Part shown: positions 11,166-28,345 of the stretch, piece after piece
How positions within the stretch are numbered: position 1 is the stretch's first letter
Layout: each line of letters begins with the position of its first letter
From: Mantis religiosa
Taxonomy: Eukaryota; Arthropoda; Insecta; Mantodea; Mantidae
DNA: 64,000 nucleotides
Assembly: GCA_030765055.1 (NCBI GenBank)
Contig: CM060950.1
Coordinates: forward strand, 464,640,236 to 464,704,235
Reading direction: 5' to 3'
The notes under the pieces: model-generated
Seen by the model: only the letters and a program-made list of their open reading frames with translations
What the model was told of the DNA's origin: nothing
Database searches by the model: none
Made by a program: the position numbers and the translations under genes

Positions 11166-11401
11166 ATGCTCCGTTCATGTTCGTTTTTTCTGGTAGGGAT
11201 GGCCCTTCCGGTTTGCCCTATATACGGTGTCCCACTTTCACAGGGAATGCGGTACACTCCCGGAACTTGGAAGACCAGTTTGTCTTTCACTGGTCTCAAC
11301 AGATGTTTAATCCTCGGAAATGGCTTTTGGATGGTCCTGATGTTGTATTTGGCGAGAATTCTGCTGATTTTGCCGGATAGGATCATCCACAAGCCACCTC
11401 T

Positions 11402-11640
11402 TGCCCGCCTCGGTAGCGTTCTAGTAGCATTTCTGCCTGACGTTCAAGAGGTCCCGAGTTCGAATCTCGGTCAGGGTGAGTTACCTGGATAAGGGTTTTT
11501 CCGGGGTTTTCCCTTATTCTGAAAGACGAATGTTGGGTTACTCTAAGCTCTATGGACCCGGGGATAATTTGAACATCATTTCATCCATTCCATTAATCGT
11601 CCGATATGCTTGACGTTGGATGACGTAAACTAAAAAAAAC
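11402..11640 (+). repeat. SINE-A copy
   Basis: Complete: gcccgcctcggtagcg head, B box agttcgaatctc, gagttacctggataagg, ggggttttccctta, then the tail with ctaagctctatggac and cgtccgatatg, ending in gacgtaaactaaaaaaaa. Confidence 0.85.
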
Positions 11641-11689
11641 ACCCCCGAAGATTCAACATTTGTTGAGACCAGTGAGAGACAAACGTCCA

Positions 11690-11895
11690 GAGTTCGAATC
11701 TCGGTTAGGGTGTGTTACTTGGATAAGCCTTTTCCCGGGGGTTTTCTCTTGTCTTGATGGATGAAAGTTGGATACTCTATCGACCATTTGAGCATCATCT
11801 CGCTCATTTCATTCATCCTCCTATATGAGTTAAGATTAAAAAAGGTCACTCTAACAATGACACTAAAATATTAAAAAAAAAAAAAAAAAAAAAAT
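11690..11895 (+). repeat. SINE-A copy, 5' truncated, with A tail
   Basis: It begins at the B box (agttcgaatctcgg) and continues through a diverged body and tail. A run of more than 20 A follows near 11870-11893. Confidence 0.7.
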
Positions 11896-12779
11896 CCAAC
11901 CGCAGGTATCTTTCAAGTGGAACATTTTTCTAAATTTTGGATTATCTCGAAAGCGGCTCTTAACAGTTTCTATTAAAATAACAAACAGTAAAGGTATGTA
12001 CATGACCAGTAAAATGTAATTCTTGAATTTTCTGGGAGATGCTGTTCACTTGTTCTTATTCTGAATGGTTTTTATATAATGTAGAATGAATGGTAAACGT
12101 TAAGCAGTAGACAAAAATGTACTGAACAAAATTGTAGATCTATATAAAACATACATCTTATTTCAAATAATGTATTATAGCATAAGCCATTTCCTAGATA
12201 TTCGTGTTTGGAATGATTTAACACTTGATCCAGTCGATATACAGGTTTGTACGGAAGGAGTGTCTTGATAATGAAAGTGGTGTTGTTTGTTGGTGGTGTA
12301 ACGTAACGTGGCGTACAACTTCCAGAGACGACCAGCAGGAGAAGGTTAGCAAAAAACTGATCAATGCCAGACAGTAGTAGTGCCTTTCCCAACCTCTCTT
12401 GGTAAGGCAAGTAATTTGTAGAGACTTCTGAACAAATAGTCCTGTTTGAATACCTAGCGGATTGTACCCTTAACTCCAATGGCCAATTACTTAATTTCCG
12501 TATTGTACGATGGTCTAGGTCCTAGGTCCTAGAGAGTTTTTATTCTGAATCATCCCCTTTAACCTCTGTAGCTGTAATTTCGTACTGTCCCAGCTATTCG
12601 ATATAACGGATGAAACAAATTTCCGACTATTCACACAAATGTGAAACATTTACGGAAATCGCACCTCCCTAACAGTTTCCCAAGTTCTGAAAATGCTGCG
12701 TAGCTTAAAACTACCCTTTGGTGGGGGTAGAACACTCGGTCGCAATGATCGAGTACTTTTTTATTAACTTCCTGCAACG

Positions 12780-12780
<1 letters not shown>
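11896..12780. other. Unassigned sequence
   Basis: A 135-codon minus-strand open frame (12072-12479) has no recognisable domain. Nothing else was identified. Confidence 0.4.
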
Positions 12781-17316
<4,536 letters not shown>

Positions 17317-20230
17317 GTACTATGGCCAACATGCCGACATGACATTAAATTCTCCAACTGACTCGTATGTTTCCCGGTGAACCACTGAGCTACTATGGCC
17401 AACATGCCGACATGACATTAAATTCTCCAACTGACTCGTATGTTTCCCGATAAACCACTTAGCTACTATGGCCAACATGCCGACATGACATTAAATTCTC
17501 CAACTGACTCGTATGTTTCCCGGTGAACCACTTAGCTACTATGGCCAACATGCCGACATGACATTAAATTCTCCAACTGACTCGTATGTTTCCCGGTGAA
17601 CCACTGAGCTACTACGGCCAACATGCCGACAAGACATTAAATTCTCCAACTGACTCGTATGTTTCCCGGTGAACCACTTAGCTACTATGGCCAACATGCC
17701 GACATGACATTAAATTCTCCAACTGACTCGTATGTTTCCCGGTGAACCACTGAGCTACTATGGCCAACATGCCGACATGACATTAAATTCTCCAACTGAC
17801 TCGTATGTTTCCCGATAAACCACTTAGCTACTATGGCCAACATGCCGACATGACATTAAATTCTCCAACTGACTCGTATGTTTCCCGGTGAACCACTTAG
17901 CTACTATGGCCAACATGCCGAGATGACATTAAATTCTCCAACTGACTCGTATGTTTCCCGGTGAACCACTGAGCTACTACGGCCAACATGCCGACAAGAC
18001 ATTAAATTCTCCAACTGACTCGTATGTTTCCCGGTGAACCACTTAGCTACTATGGCCAACATGCCGACATGACATTAAATTCTCCAACTGACTCGTATGT
18101 TTCCCGGTGAACCACTGAGCTACTATGGCCAACATGCCGAGATGACATTAAATTCTCCAACTGACTCGTATGTTTCCCGGTGAACCACTGAGCTACTATG
18201 GCCAACATGCCGACATGACATTAAATTCTCCAACTGACTCGTATGTTTCCCGATAAACCACTTAGCTACTATGGCCAACATGCCGACATGACATTAAATT
18301 CTCCAACTGACTCGTATGTTTCCCGGTGAACCACTTAGCTACTATGGCCAACATGCCGACATGACATTAAATTCTCCAACTGACTCGTATGTTTCCCGGT
18401 GAACCACTGAGCTACTACGGCCAACATGCCGACAAGACATTAAATTCTCCAACTGACTCGTATGTTTCCCGGTGAACCACTTAGCTACTATGGCCAACAT
18501 GCCGACATGACATTAAATTCTCCAACTGACTCGTATGTTTCCCGGTGAACCACTGAGCTACTATGGCCAACATGCCGAGATGACATTAAATTCTCCAACT
18601 GACTCGTATGTTTCCCGGTGAACCACTGAGCTACTATGGCCAACATGCCGACATGACATTAAATTCTCCAACTGACTCGTATGTTTCCCGGTGAACCACT
18701 GAGCTACTATGGCCAACATGCCGAGATGACATTAAATTCTCCAACTGACTCGTATGTTTCCCGGTAAACCACTTAGCTACTATGGCCAACATGCCGACAT
18801 GACATTAAATTCTCCAACTGACTCGTATGTTTCCCGGTAAACCACTGAGCTACTATGGCCAACATGCCGAGATGACATTAAATTCTCCAACTGACTCGTA
18901 TGTTTCCCGGTGAACCACTGAGCTACTATGGCCAACATGCCGAGATGACATTAAATTCTCCAACTGACTCGTATGTTTCCCGGTAAACCACTTAGCTACT
19001 ATGGCCAACATGCCGACATGACATTAAATTCTCCAACTGACTCGTATGTTTCCCGGTGAACCACTGAGCTACTATGGCCAACATGCCGAGATGACATTAA
19101 ATTCACCAACTGACTCGTATGTTTCCCGGTAAACCACTTAGCTACTATGGCCAACATGCCGACATGACATTAAATTCTCCAACTGACTCGTATGTTTCCC
19201 GGTAAACCACTTAGCTACTATGGCCAACATGCCGACATGACATTAAATTCTCCAACTGACTCGTAAGTTTCCCGGTAAACCACTTAGCTACTATGGCCAA
19301 CATGCCGACATGACATTAAATTCTCCAACTGACTCGTATGTTTCCCGGTAAACCACTTAGCTACTATGGCCAATATGCCGACATGACATTAAATTCTCCA
19401 ACTGACTCGTATGTTTCCCGGTGAACCATTGAGCTACTATGGCCAACATGCCGACATGACATTAAATTCTCCAACTGACTCGTATGTTTCCTGGTGAACC
19501 ACTGAGCTACTATGGCCAACATGCCGACATGACATTTAATTCTCCAACTGACTCGTATGTTTCCCGGTGAACCACTGAGCTACTATGGCCAACATGCCGA
19601 GATGACATTAAATTCTCCAACTGACTCGTATGTTTCCCGGTGAACCACTGAGCTACTATGGCCAACATGCCGAGATGACATTAAATTCTCCAACTGACTC
19701 GTATGTTTCCCGGTGAACCACTGAGCTACTATGGCCAACATGCCGAGATGACATTAAATTCTCCAACTAACTCGTATGTTTCCCGGTGAACCACTGAGCT
19801 ACTATGGCCAACATGCCGACAAGACATTAAATTCTCCAACTGACTCGTATGTTTCCCGGTGAACCACTGAGCTACTATGGCCAACATGCCGAGATGACAT
19901 TAAATTCTCCAACTAACTCGTATGTTTCCCGGTGAACCACTGAGCTACTATGGCCAACATGCCGAGATGACATTAAATTCTCCAACTGACTCGTATGTTT
20001 CCCGGTGAACCACTGAGCTACTATGGCCAACATGCCGAGATGACATTAAATTCTCCAACTGACTCGTATGTTTCCCGGTGAACCACTGAGCTACTATGGC
20101 CAACATGCCGAGATGACATTAAATTCTCCAACTGACTCGTATGTTTCCCGGTGAACCACTGAACTACTATGGCCAACATGCCGAGATGACATTAAATTCT
20201 CCAACTAACTCGTATGTTTCCCGGTAGACC
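17317..20230 (-). repeat. 73-bp satellite derived from SINE-B, about 40 copies
   Basis: The monomer runs from gagctactatggccaac through atgacattaaattctcc and aactgactcgtatgtttccc to ggtgaaccact. It equals the SINE-B segment from its A-box edge (ggccatagtagctc, minus strand) into the upstream body. Variants alternate (gagctac or tagctac; ggtgaacc, gataaacc or ggtaaacc; gacatgac, gagatgac or gacaagac) and form higher-order groups of 5-6 monomers. There are no unique spacers between units. Confidence 0.95.
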
Positions 20231-20565
20231 AGTAGGGGTTCTCATATGCTATGAGACACGCACCTTTTGTGTCGACTTACTATGCTGTAAGTACTTAAGT
20301 CCCAGGCTTCACAGTTAAACCACTATGTTATTCAGGTAAATTGATGGAAATAATCATTTCTTCCACACTAGCCGTGTGTAGGCCAAGGTTTCGATAAACA
20401 GAGAGCCAGACTGAAAAATTCAATGCCATAGTCCGGATTTGAACAACGGATCTCCTGTTCTCCGTGCGGTTGCTCTAAACCACTGAGCTACTATAGCCAA
20501 CATGCCGACATGACATTAAGTTCTCCAACTGACTCGTAAGTTTCCCGGTAGACCATGGTTTACAA
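20231..20565 (-). repeat. SINE-B copy at the edge of the 73-bp array
   Basis: The rest of a SINE-B unit follows the last 73-bp monomer: gtaagtactt, a cacactagccgtgtgtaggc block, caatgccatagtccggattt with the B box, then the A-box side and ttctccaactgactcgta. It is the likely source of the array. Confidence 0.8.
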
Positions 20566-21420
20566 GGTTATTTATCACTTAGGTGCTTAGCGTAGCGCAA
20601 ACGTTACACTTACGACAGTGTTCACACCCTCAAATCAAAATACAACTGAACTTCCCAGTAACAGTCGATTGTCTACTGTCAACACAACTCTATCTACTGC
20701 CTGCGAGTGGTAGACACCTCCTCATATAGACTCCGAATGCAAAGGGAACGTTCTATTAGAGGAACCTACTGGAAACTACCAAAACTAATTTTGGAGGACG
20801 GGAAAGCAGTGACTCTTGTTCTGCTCAGGCTATTGTGCGGGAAAAGGGGCATTAGCTGCACCCAGACCCAGGTAGCCGAGTGCCCATGGGCCAACACTGG
20901 CGACCAACCGGCAACCTCGCGCCGCGGGGGCAGTTATAATTATTAATTTAAAAGTACGTTGATAGTCTGGGATTTAAGTAAAGGATATTTTAAAACGTTC
21001 ACAAGTGATTCTTTCTACGACACATTTATTTACCTAATTGCTCCATTATGGTTACTTTGAGATAGTAACAATAGTAACGTTTAATCAGACTCACAAATTT
21101 AATTCTTGCAGTTTCCATAGTATTTTGCGAAGACTTCATGCATTAAATATTCGCAATCTTATATTTAATTTATGAATAAATGTGCAATATATTCTATGAC
21201 ATTGTGTCCGTCGTGTGACTACGTATGATAGATTACCGTTGCTCCTGACCTTGGTTGTATGAGTACGTGCGCGACTGCATGGCACTCGACCCTTTCCCCC
21301 ATATGTACGAGACACAGGTAGTGTATAACTCCATAATACTAACCTGTTTTTTATAAACTTCCGGGCCCTAATTATAAGAGACATAGAATGTAACTTATAA
21401 GTGAACTACTGCAGGTTAAT
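20566..21420. other. Unassigned sequence
   Basis: A GC-richer patch lies at 20830-20935. No domain or repeat was recognised. Confidence 0.4.
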
Positions 21421-21904
21421 GAAAATTAATTGCTCATTCACACTAGCGGCGTTTAGGAGAACCTTTGGATAGGTAGAATCAGACTGAATAATTCGATCTC
21501 ATAGCCGGGATTTGAACCACTAACTAACTTAATAGTGGTCCGACCTTAAAGTACTTACAACATAGTAAGTCGCCATTAAGGTAGTGGTCTCATGTGTTTA
21601 TGAGAACTCCTAGTGGTTTAGCGGGAGAAACACGAGTCAGAGAATTTAATGTCATGCTGGCATGTTGGTCATGATAGCTCAATGGTTAAGAGCAGCGGGA
21701 CGGAGACCGGGAGATCCGTGGTTCAAATCCCGGCTATGGCATTGAATTTTTCAGTCTTGCTCTATTCATTCAAACCTTAGCCTACACACGGGTAGTTTGG
21801 AAGAACAATTAATTGTCTTTAATTGAGCTAATAATGTTCTGAAATACAAAGCCCAGACTTAAGTACTTACAACATAGTAAGTCGCTATTAAGATAATTCT
21901 CTCA
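21421..21904 (+). repeat. SINE-B, head-to-head partial copies, cut by a mariner
   Basis: 21421-21525 is a minus-oriented piece. 21530-21830 is a plus-oriented unit with A box (tagctcaatggttaagagc) and B box (ggttcaaatcccgg), and the next unit in tandem begins near 21835. That unit stops at tctca before the TA at 21905 and resumes at 22826, so the mariner inserted into it. Confidence 0.75.
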
Positions 21905-22825
21905 TACGAGGGCTGTTCAATAAAGAATGATCATAATATTTTTACGTTCATAATTTTTCGCACTAAAATTCAATCTTGGTATATTCTGTTAGCTTAATGT
22001 GAAACAAACTCGCCGTGGTAGTTTCATTGTTGGTACTCCTGGTTCCCGCCTCTGAGAATCAGGCAAGTTCATGCATGTTCAGTATCGCCTACCGCTACAG
22101 TGGAGGTAACATGCAGTTAAAGTTGATGTTAGAGGAAGATCCGAAGTTTCTTTCAAACGTAATCACTGCTGATGAAACTTGGCTATATCATTTTGATCCT
22201 GAGAGAAAACAGCAAAGCTCAGTGTAGAAATCTCCTTCATCACCAACCCCCAAAAAGGCAAACGTGGTTGCTTCTGTTGGGAAAGTTATGGTCATCTCAT
22301 TCTTTAATATTCATGGAATGGTTTATCAGAATGTTGTACCTGCACACACATCAGTAACTGGACAATACTACAGGGATGTCCTGAAAACATTGCAAGTCCA
22401 TATCAGGCGCAAAATAACACATTTCCGTGAAGCAGGCTGGATGCTGCAACACGATAGTGCGTGGCCGCATATTGCCTATGTTGTTGCTGAATATCTTGCA
22501 AACATGAACGTGAAGTGCATCCCTCACACTCCCCATAGTCCGGATTTAGCCCCATGTGAGTTTTTGTTATTCCCTAACTTGAAGAAACGTCTTCGTGGGA
22601 GGCATTATCCATCATCAGAAGCAGTGGTGAAGGCTGCGGAGGCGATTTTGAAGGATCTCTCAAAAATGATTTCCAGCATGTCTTTGAAGACTGGCAGAAA
22701 CGCTGAGACAAGTGCATCGCATTCAGGGGAGACTATTTTGAGAAGGGCCATCAAAATTATGAGGATGAGTAAAGGTACGTTGTCGAAAAATAGTTGTGAT
22801 CTTTCTTTATTGAACAGCTCTCGTA
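21905..22825 (+). mobile_element. Mariner family 1, type-I deletion derivative, nested in SINE-B
   Basis: The TIR cgagggctgttcaataaaga is at the left; the right end is ctttattgaacagctctcg with TA on both sides. It carries the same internal-deletion junction (ggaggtaacatgcagtta, about 22103-22121) as three other copies. Flanking SINE-B halves rejoin across it. Confidence 0.9.
22106..22795 (+). pseudogene. Mariner transposase, catalytic part, inactive
   Basis: Blocks: ADETWLYHFDPE (first Asp), an in-frame stop soon after (codon at about 22226), VISFFNIHGMVYQN, HDSAWPH in place of HDNARPH, and HSPDLAPCEFLLFPN with Glu at the third catalytic position. The N-terminal DNA-binding domain is deleted. 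The long downstream frame (22264-23037) runs past the element into SINE-B and is not a real protein end. Confidence 0.85.
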
Positions 22826-22990
22826 TGTATATGAGAACTAGTGGTTTAGCAGGAAAATGCGAATCTGTTGCAGAATTTAATATCCTGCCGGCATGTTGTC
22901 ATGATAGCTCAATGGTTAAGAGAAGCCGTACGGAGACCGGAAGAAGTTTTCACTCTGACTCCACCTATCCAAATTACTGCAGAGGTTTAT
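22826..22990 (+). repeat. SINE-B, right half of the interrupted copy
   Basis: It resumes with tatgagaactagtggttta and continues through the A box (tagctcaatggttaagag). It breaks off after gtacggagaccgg, where the B box is missing, then has a short ctctgactcc tail. Confidence 0.7.
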
Positions 22991-23375
22991 CCCTATTTAC
23001 ATCAAGTAAACGAATAAGCTTCTGTAGGAAAGAATAATTTATACAATTGTGGGTAGAGGAAGTCGTACATCTCCCTTTCTAAATGTTAGAGGAAGTAATA
23101 GTGGTCATTGAGATAGGTTGATGCAAGTCGGTAGAAGGAAAGCCAAAGGGTGTGAATCCGTTTACGATGCACGGATCCATGCATCAATGAATAACAAACG
23201 TCGCGGTCACTGGTTCAATATTGGACAGCTACTAAATTCAATGTGACTACGAAGTTCTCTCCTCAGTGAATCAGCACAGGGAGTCCGTTAACTCAAGAAA
23301 GAAAGAAGAGTAGCTCTATCGTTTATTTGTGGGTGTACAAACTACCCTTAAGAACCTGCTTTTTTATTTGTTCCA
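22991..23375. other. Unassigned spacer
   Basis: Nothing recognised. Confidence 0.4.
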
Positions 23376-25841
23376 TTTATACCCCGCCTTTAACTGCAAT
23401 GGTCATATCGGCGGCCGTTCTCCTTTGGAACATATCGAAGGTGTTAACTCGTATTCGATGGGTTTTAATCATTAGATCACGTACACATTTATACCCCGCC
23501 TTTAACTGCAATGGTCATATCAGCATCCTTTCTCCTTTGGAACATATCGAAGATGTTAACTCGTATTCGTTGGGTTTTAATCATTAGATCACGTACACAT
23601 TTATACCCCGCCTTTAACTGCAATGGTCATATCGGCGTCCGTTCTCCTTTGGAACATATCGAAGATGTTAACTCGTATTCGTTGGGTTTTAATCATTAGA
23701 TCACGTACACATTTATACCCCGCCTTTAACTGCAATGGTCATATCGGCGTCCTTTCTCCTTTGGAACATATCGAAGATGTTAACTCGTATTCGTTGGGTT
23801 TTAATCATTAGATCACGTACACATTTATACCTCGCCTTTAACTGCAATGGTCATATCGGCGTCCGTTCTCCTTTGGAACATATCGAAGATGTTAACTCGT
23901 ATTCGTTGGGTTTTAATCATTAGATCACGTACACATTTATACCCCGCCTTTAACTGCAATGGTCATATCGGCGTCCTTTCTCCTTTGGAACATATCGAAG
24001 ATGTTAACTCGTATTCGTTGGGTTTTAATCATTAGATCACGTACACATTTATACCCCGCCTTTAACTGCAATGGTCATATCGGCGTCCGTTCTCCTTTGG
24101 AACATATCGAAGATGTTAACTCGTATTCGTTGGGTTTTAATCATTAGATCACGTACACATTTATACCCCGCCTTTAACTGCAATGGTCATATCAGCATCC
24201 TTTCTCCTTTGGAACATATCGAAGATGTTAACTCGTATTCGTTGGGTTTTAATCATTAGATCACGTACACATTTATACCCCGCCTTTAACTGCAATGGTC
24301 ATATCGGCGTCCGTTCTCCTTTGGAACATATCGAAGATGTTAACTCGTATTCGTTGGGTTTTAATCATTAGATCACGTACACATTTATACCCCGCCTTTA
24401 ACTGCAATGGTCATATCGGCGTCCTTTCTCCTTTGGAACATATCGAAGATGTTAACTCGTATTCGTTGGGTTTTAATCATTAGATCACGTACACATTTAT
24501 ACCTCGCCTTTAACTGCAATGGTCATATCGGCGTCCGTTCTCCTTTGGAACATATCGAAGGTGTTAACTCGTATTCGTTGGGTTTTAATCATTAGATCAC
24601 GTACACATTTATACCCCGCCTTTAACTACTATGGTCATATCAGCGGCCCTTCTCCTTTGGAACATATCGAAGGTGTTAACTCGTATTCGTTGGGTTTTAA
24701 TCATTAGATCACGTACACATTTATACCCCGCCTTTAACTACAATGGTCATATCGGTGGTCGTTCTCCTTTGGAACATATCGAAGATGTTAACTCGTATTC
24801 GTTGGGTTTTAATCATTAGATCACGTACACATTTATACCCCGCCTTTAACTGCAATGGTCATATCGGTGGCCGTTCTCCTTTGGAACATATCGAAGGTGT
24901 TAACTCGTATTCGTTGGGTTTTAATCATTAGATCACGTACACATTTATACCCCGCCTTTAACTACAATGGTCATATCGGTGGTCGTTCTCCTTTGGAACA
25001 TATCGAAGGTGTTAACTCGTATTCGTTGGGTTTTAATCATTAGATCACGTACACATTTATACCCCGCCTTTAACTGCAATGGTCATATCGGTGGCCGTTC
25101 TCCTTTGGAACATATCGAAGGTGTTATTTCGTATTCGTTGGGTTTTAATCATTAGATCACGTACACATTTATACCCCGCCTTTAACTGCAATGGTCATAT
25201 CGGTGGCCGTTCTCCTTTGGAACATATCGAAGGTGTTAACTCGTATTCGTTGGGTTTTAATCATTAGATCACGTACACATTTATACCCCGCCTTTAACTA
25301 CAATGGTCATATCGGTGGTCGTTCTCCTTTGGAACATATCGAAGGTGTTAACTCGTATTCGTTGGGTTTTAATCATTAGATCACGTACACATTTATACCT
25401 CGCCTTTAACTGCAATGGTCATATCGGCGGCCGTTCTCCTTTGGAACATATCGAAGGTGTTAACTCGTATTCGTTGGGTTTTAATCATTAGATCACGTAC
25501 ACATTTATACCTCGCCTTTAACTGCAATGGTCATATCGGCGTCCGTTCTCCTTTGGAACATATCGAAGGTGTTAACTCGTATTCGTCGGGTTTTAATCAT
25601 TAGATCACGTACACATTTATACCTCGCCTTTAACTGCAATGGTCATATCGGCGGCCGTTCTCCTTTGGAACATATCGAAGGTGTTATCTCGTATTCGTTG
25701 GGTTTTAATCATTAGATCACGTACACATTTATACCCCGCCTTTAACTACAATGGTCATATCGGTGGTCGTTCTCCTTTGGAACATATCGAAGGTGTTAAC
25801 TCGTATTCGTTGGGTTTTAATCATTAGATCACGTACACATT
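23376..25841. repeat. 112-bp satellite, 22 copies
   Basis: Each unit runs tttataccccgcctttaact, gcaatggtcatatcggc, a variable ggc/gtcc/gtcg patch, ttctcctttggaacatatcg, aaggtgttaactcgtattcg, ttgggttttaatcattagat and cacgtacaca. Monomers differ at a few diagnostic sites. In the left half these form the pattern A-B-C-D-C-B, then A-B-C-D again, a six-unit (672 bp) higher-order period. The right half has a different variant set (ggtggccg / ggtggtcg). The unit occurs nowhere else in the window. Each copy opens an apparent 62-codon frame, an artefact of the repeat. Confidence 0.97.
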
Positions 25842-25924
25842 CGCACTCTCATTCATACTTCCAGACTCTGAGGAAGATGAGGAATTATCTTGGTTGGATA
25901 AGAAACCCTACTACTCTCTGTACT

Positions 25925-27793
25925 ACTTACCTTAGTAGGATAGATGGTAGCGTGTCTGCCTTCCGTTCAAGAGGTCCTGAGATCGAATCTCGATCTGGAA
26001 GACTACTTGGATAAGGGATTTTCTGGTGTTTTCCCATATCCTGAAAGACAAATGTCGGGTAACTCTAAGCTCTATGGACTCTGGACGCATTTGAACCTGA
26101 TTTCATTCATCGTCCGATATGACAACGTTGGAGGTCTTCTCTTATCTAATAAACAAATGTCTGGTAACTGTAAGCTATGTGGACCCTGGACTCATTTGAA
26201 CATAATTTCATTCATCGTCCGATGTGAGAACATTGGAGCTCTTCCCTTATCCTGAAAGACAAATGCCGGGTAACTCTAAGCTCTACGTACCCTGGACTCA
26301 TTTAAACATCATTTCATTTATTGTCTGATATGACAACGTTGGAGGTTGTCCCTTATCCTGAAAGCCAAATGTTGGGTAACACTAAGCTCTATGCACCCTG
26401 GACTCATTTGAACATCATTTCATTCATCGTCCGATATGACTTAACGTTGGGGGGTTTCCCTTATCCTGAAATACGAATATCAGCTCTATGTACCCTGGAC
26501 TCATATGAACATCATCTCATTCATCCTCCGATATGACAGCGTTAGAGCTCTTTCCTTATCCTGAAAGACAAATGCCGCGTAACTCTAAGCTTTAGGTACC
26601 CTGGACTCATTTGAACATCATTTCATTCACCGCCCGATATGATTTAACGTTGGAGCTCTTCCCTTATCCCGAAAGACAAGTGTCGCGTAACTAAGCTTTA
26701 GGTACCCTGGACTCATTTGAACATCATTTCATTCATCCTCCGATATGGCAGCGTTGGAGCTCTTCCCTTATCCTGAAAGGCAAATGCCGGGTAACTCTAA
26801 GCTCTACGGACCCTGGACTCATTTAAACGTCAATTCATTTATCGTCTGATATGACAACGTTGGAGGTTGTGCCTTATCCTGAAAGCCAAATGTTGGGTAA
26901 CACTAAGCTCTATGCACCCTGGACTCATTTGAACATCATTTCATTCATCGTCCGATATGACTTAACGTTAGGGGGGTTTCCCTTATCCTGAAATACGAAT
27001 ATCAGCTCTATGTACCCTGGACTCAATTGAACATCATCTCATTCATCCTCCGATATGACAGCGTTGGAGCTCTTTCGTTATCCTGAAAGAGGTATGTCTG
27101 GTAACTCTAAGCTCTATGGACCCTGGGCTCATTTGAGCATCATTTCATTTATCGTCCTATACGACTTAACGTTGGGGTTTTGCCTTATACTGAACCTGGG
27201 CTCATTTGAACATCATTTCATTCATCGTCCGATGTGAGTGAACGTTGGAGGTTTTCCCTTATCCTGAAAGACAAATGCTGAGTTACTCTAATCTCTATGG
27301 ACCCCGGGCTCATTTAAACAACCTTTCATTCATCGTCCGATATGACAACGTTGGAGTTATTCTCTTATCCTGATAGACAAATGTCTGGCAACTATAAGCT
27401 ATATGCACCGTGGACTCATTTGAAGATAATTTCATTCATCGTCCGATGTGACAACGTTGCCGGTTTTCTCTTATCCTGAAAGAGGTATGTCTGGTAACTC
27501 TTAGCTCTCTGAATCTTGGACTCATTTAAACCCATTTCATTCATCGTTCGATATGACTTAACGTTGTGGTTTTCCCTTATCCTGAAATATGAATATCAGG
27601 TAACTATAAACTCTATGAACCCTGGACCATTTGAACATCGTTCCATTCATCGCCCGATAGGACTTAATTGGAGGTTTTCCCTTATCCTGAAAGACAAATG
27701 CTGGGTGACTCTAATCTCTATGGACCCTGGGCTCATTTGGACATCATTTCATTCAGTCCTTTATGTCTTAACGTTGTAGGACGTAAAACTAAA
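25925..27793 (+). repeat. SINE-A head followed by tail satellite, about 17 monomers
   Basis: The head (gatggtagcgtgtctgcctt, B box gatcgaatctcg) is at 25940-25995. Tail monomers of about 105-110 bp follow, with landmarks cctgaaagacaaatg, taactctaagctctatg, ggactcatttgaacatc, cgtccgatatgac and acgttgga. Some 26.2-26.6 kb monomers reappear nearly identical at 26.8-27.0 kb, so blocks of several monomers were copied together. Confidence 0.85.
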
Positions 27794-27803
27794 GTGAGAG
27801 AGA

Positions 27804-27839
<36 letters not shown>

Positions 27840-27863
27840 GAGAGAGAGAGGGAGAGAGAGAGA

Positions 27864-27914
<51 letters not shown>
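27794..27914. repeat. (GA)n microsatellite
   Basis: GA dinucleotides with a few gg interruptions, at the outer edge of the tail satellite. Confidence 0.97.
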
Positions 27915-27916
<2 letters not shown>

Positions 27917-28345
27917 TGTACGTTATTACACCCAAAAGCTGGATACGGCAATTTGACTGGAAATGTTTCGAGAAAAGTGAAAAATATTTTTTAGAAAAAG
28001 TTCCTTGTGTCTATAACTCAAGAACATAAAATCCACAGCATCTTCCAAGAATGTAACAAGTAGATTTTTAAGAAACTTTCCATCCCGAACTAATATCTGC
28101 ATGCAAAGATTTTCTAAAGCTCTTATTTTCTCGAAAATAGCTCCTATCAAGGTTGGTTTAAAATTAAAGCGATAAATGAAAACTTTTGCTCAAGAAAGTA
28201 GATCTCTTTAAAACGGACTGTTTATTTCAAATAAGGGTTTGGTGGCATAAGCCATTTCCGCGATATCTTGTTTTTAATTCCATGTTATTATCGCGTTTGC
28301 TTTGTAATGTAGTTCCTGCAAAGGTTTATCATCATTAAAATGAAG
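27915..28345. other. Unassigned sequence inside the duplication
   Basis: Begins cgttattacacccaaaagct. No domain recognised. The matching stretch is 34280-34715. Confidence 0.4.

Larger units (their letters stand above)
10063..11392 (-). pseudogene. Penelope-like retroelement, GIY-YIG endonuclease end, interrupted
   Basis: On the minus strand the GIY-YIG core reads HLLRPVKDKLVFQVPGVYRI, then PCESGTPYIGQTGRAI and RKNEHERS (from 11392 down to about 11166). It resumes at 10590 with ERSIRLMQPEKSVLAEHCF, DNDHRANFRETTILAKCNS and YWKRRIKEALTI, with its stop at 10289. GVYRI, YIGQTGR, the EHERS block and AEH are the family's landmarks. In Penelope-like elements this nuclease follows the reverse transcriptase and nicks the target. 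The domain is split by a 575-bp insertion flanked by a 13-bp repeat (see 10591-11165). The reverse transcriptase part is absent, replaced upstream by SINE-A sequence. A short inverted scrap of the same gene lies at about 11655-11690. Confidence 0.8.

Noticed and set aside
17317..20230. Possible CRISPR-like array
   Set aside because: The repeats are contiguous with no spacers, match a tRNA-derived element, and the genome is eukaryotic.
23327..26014. A ladder of 62-codon open frames
   Set aside because: The 112-bp period is not a multiple of 3, so every unit restarts in another frame; the frames are by-products of a satellite.
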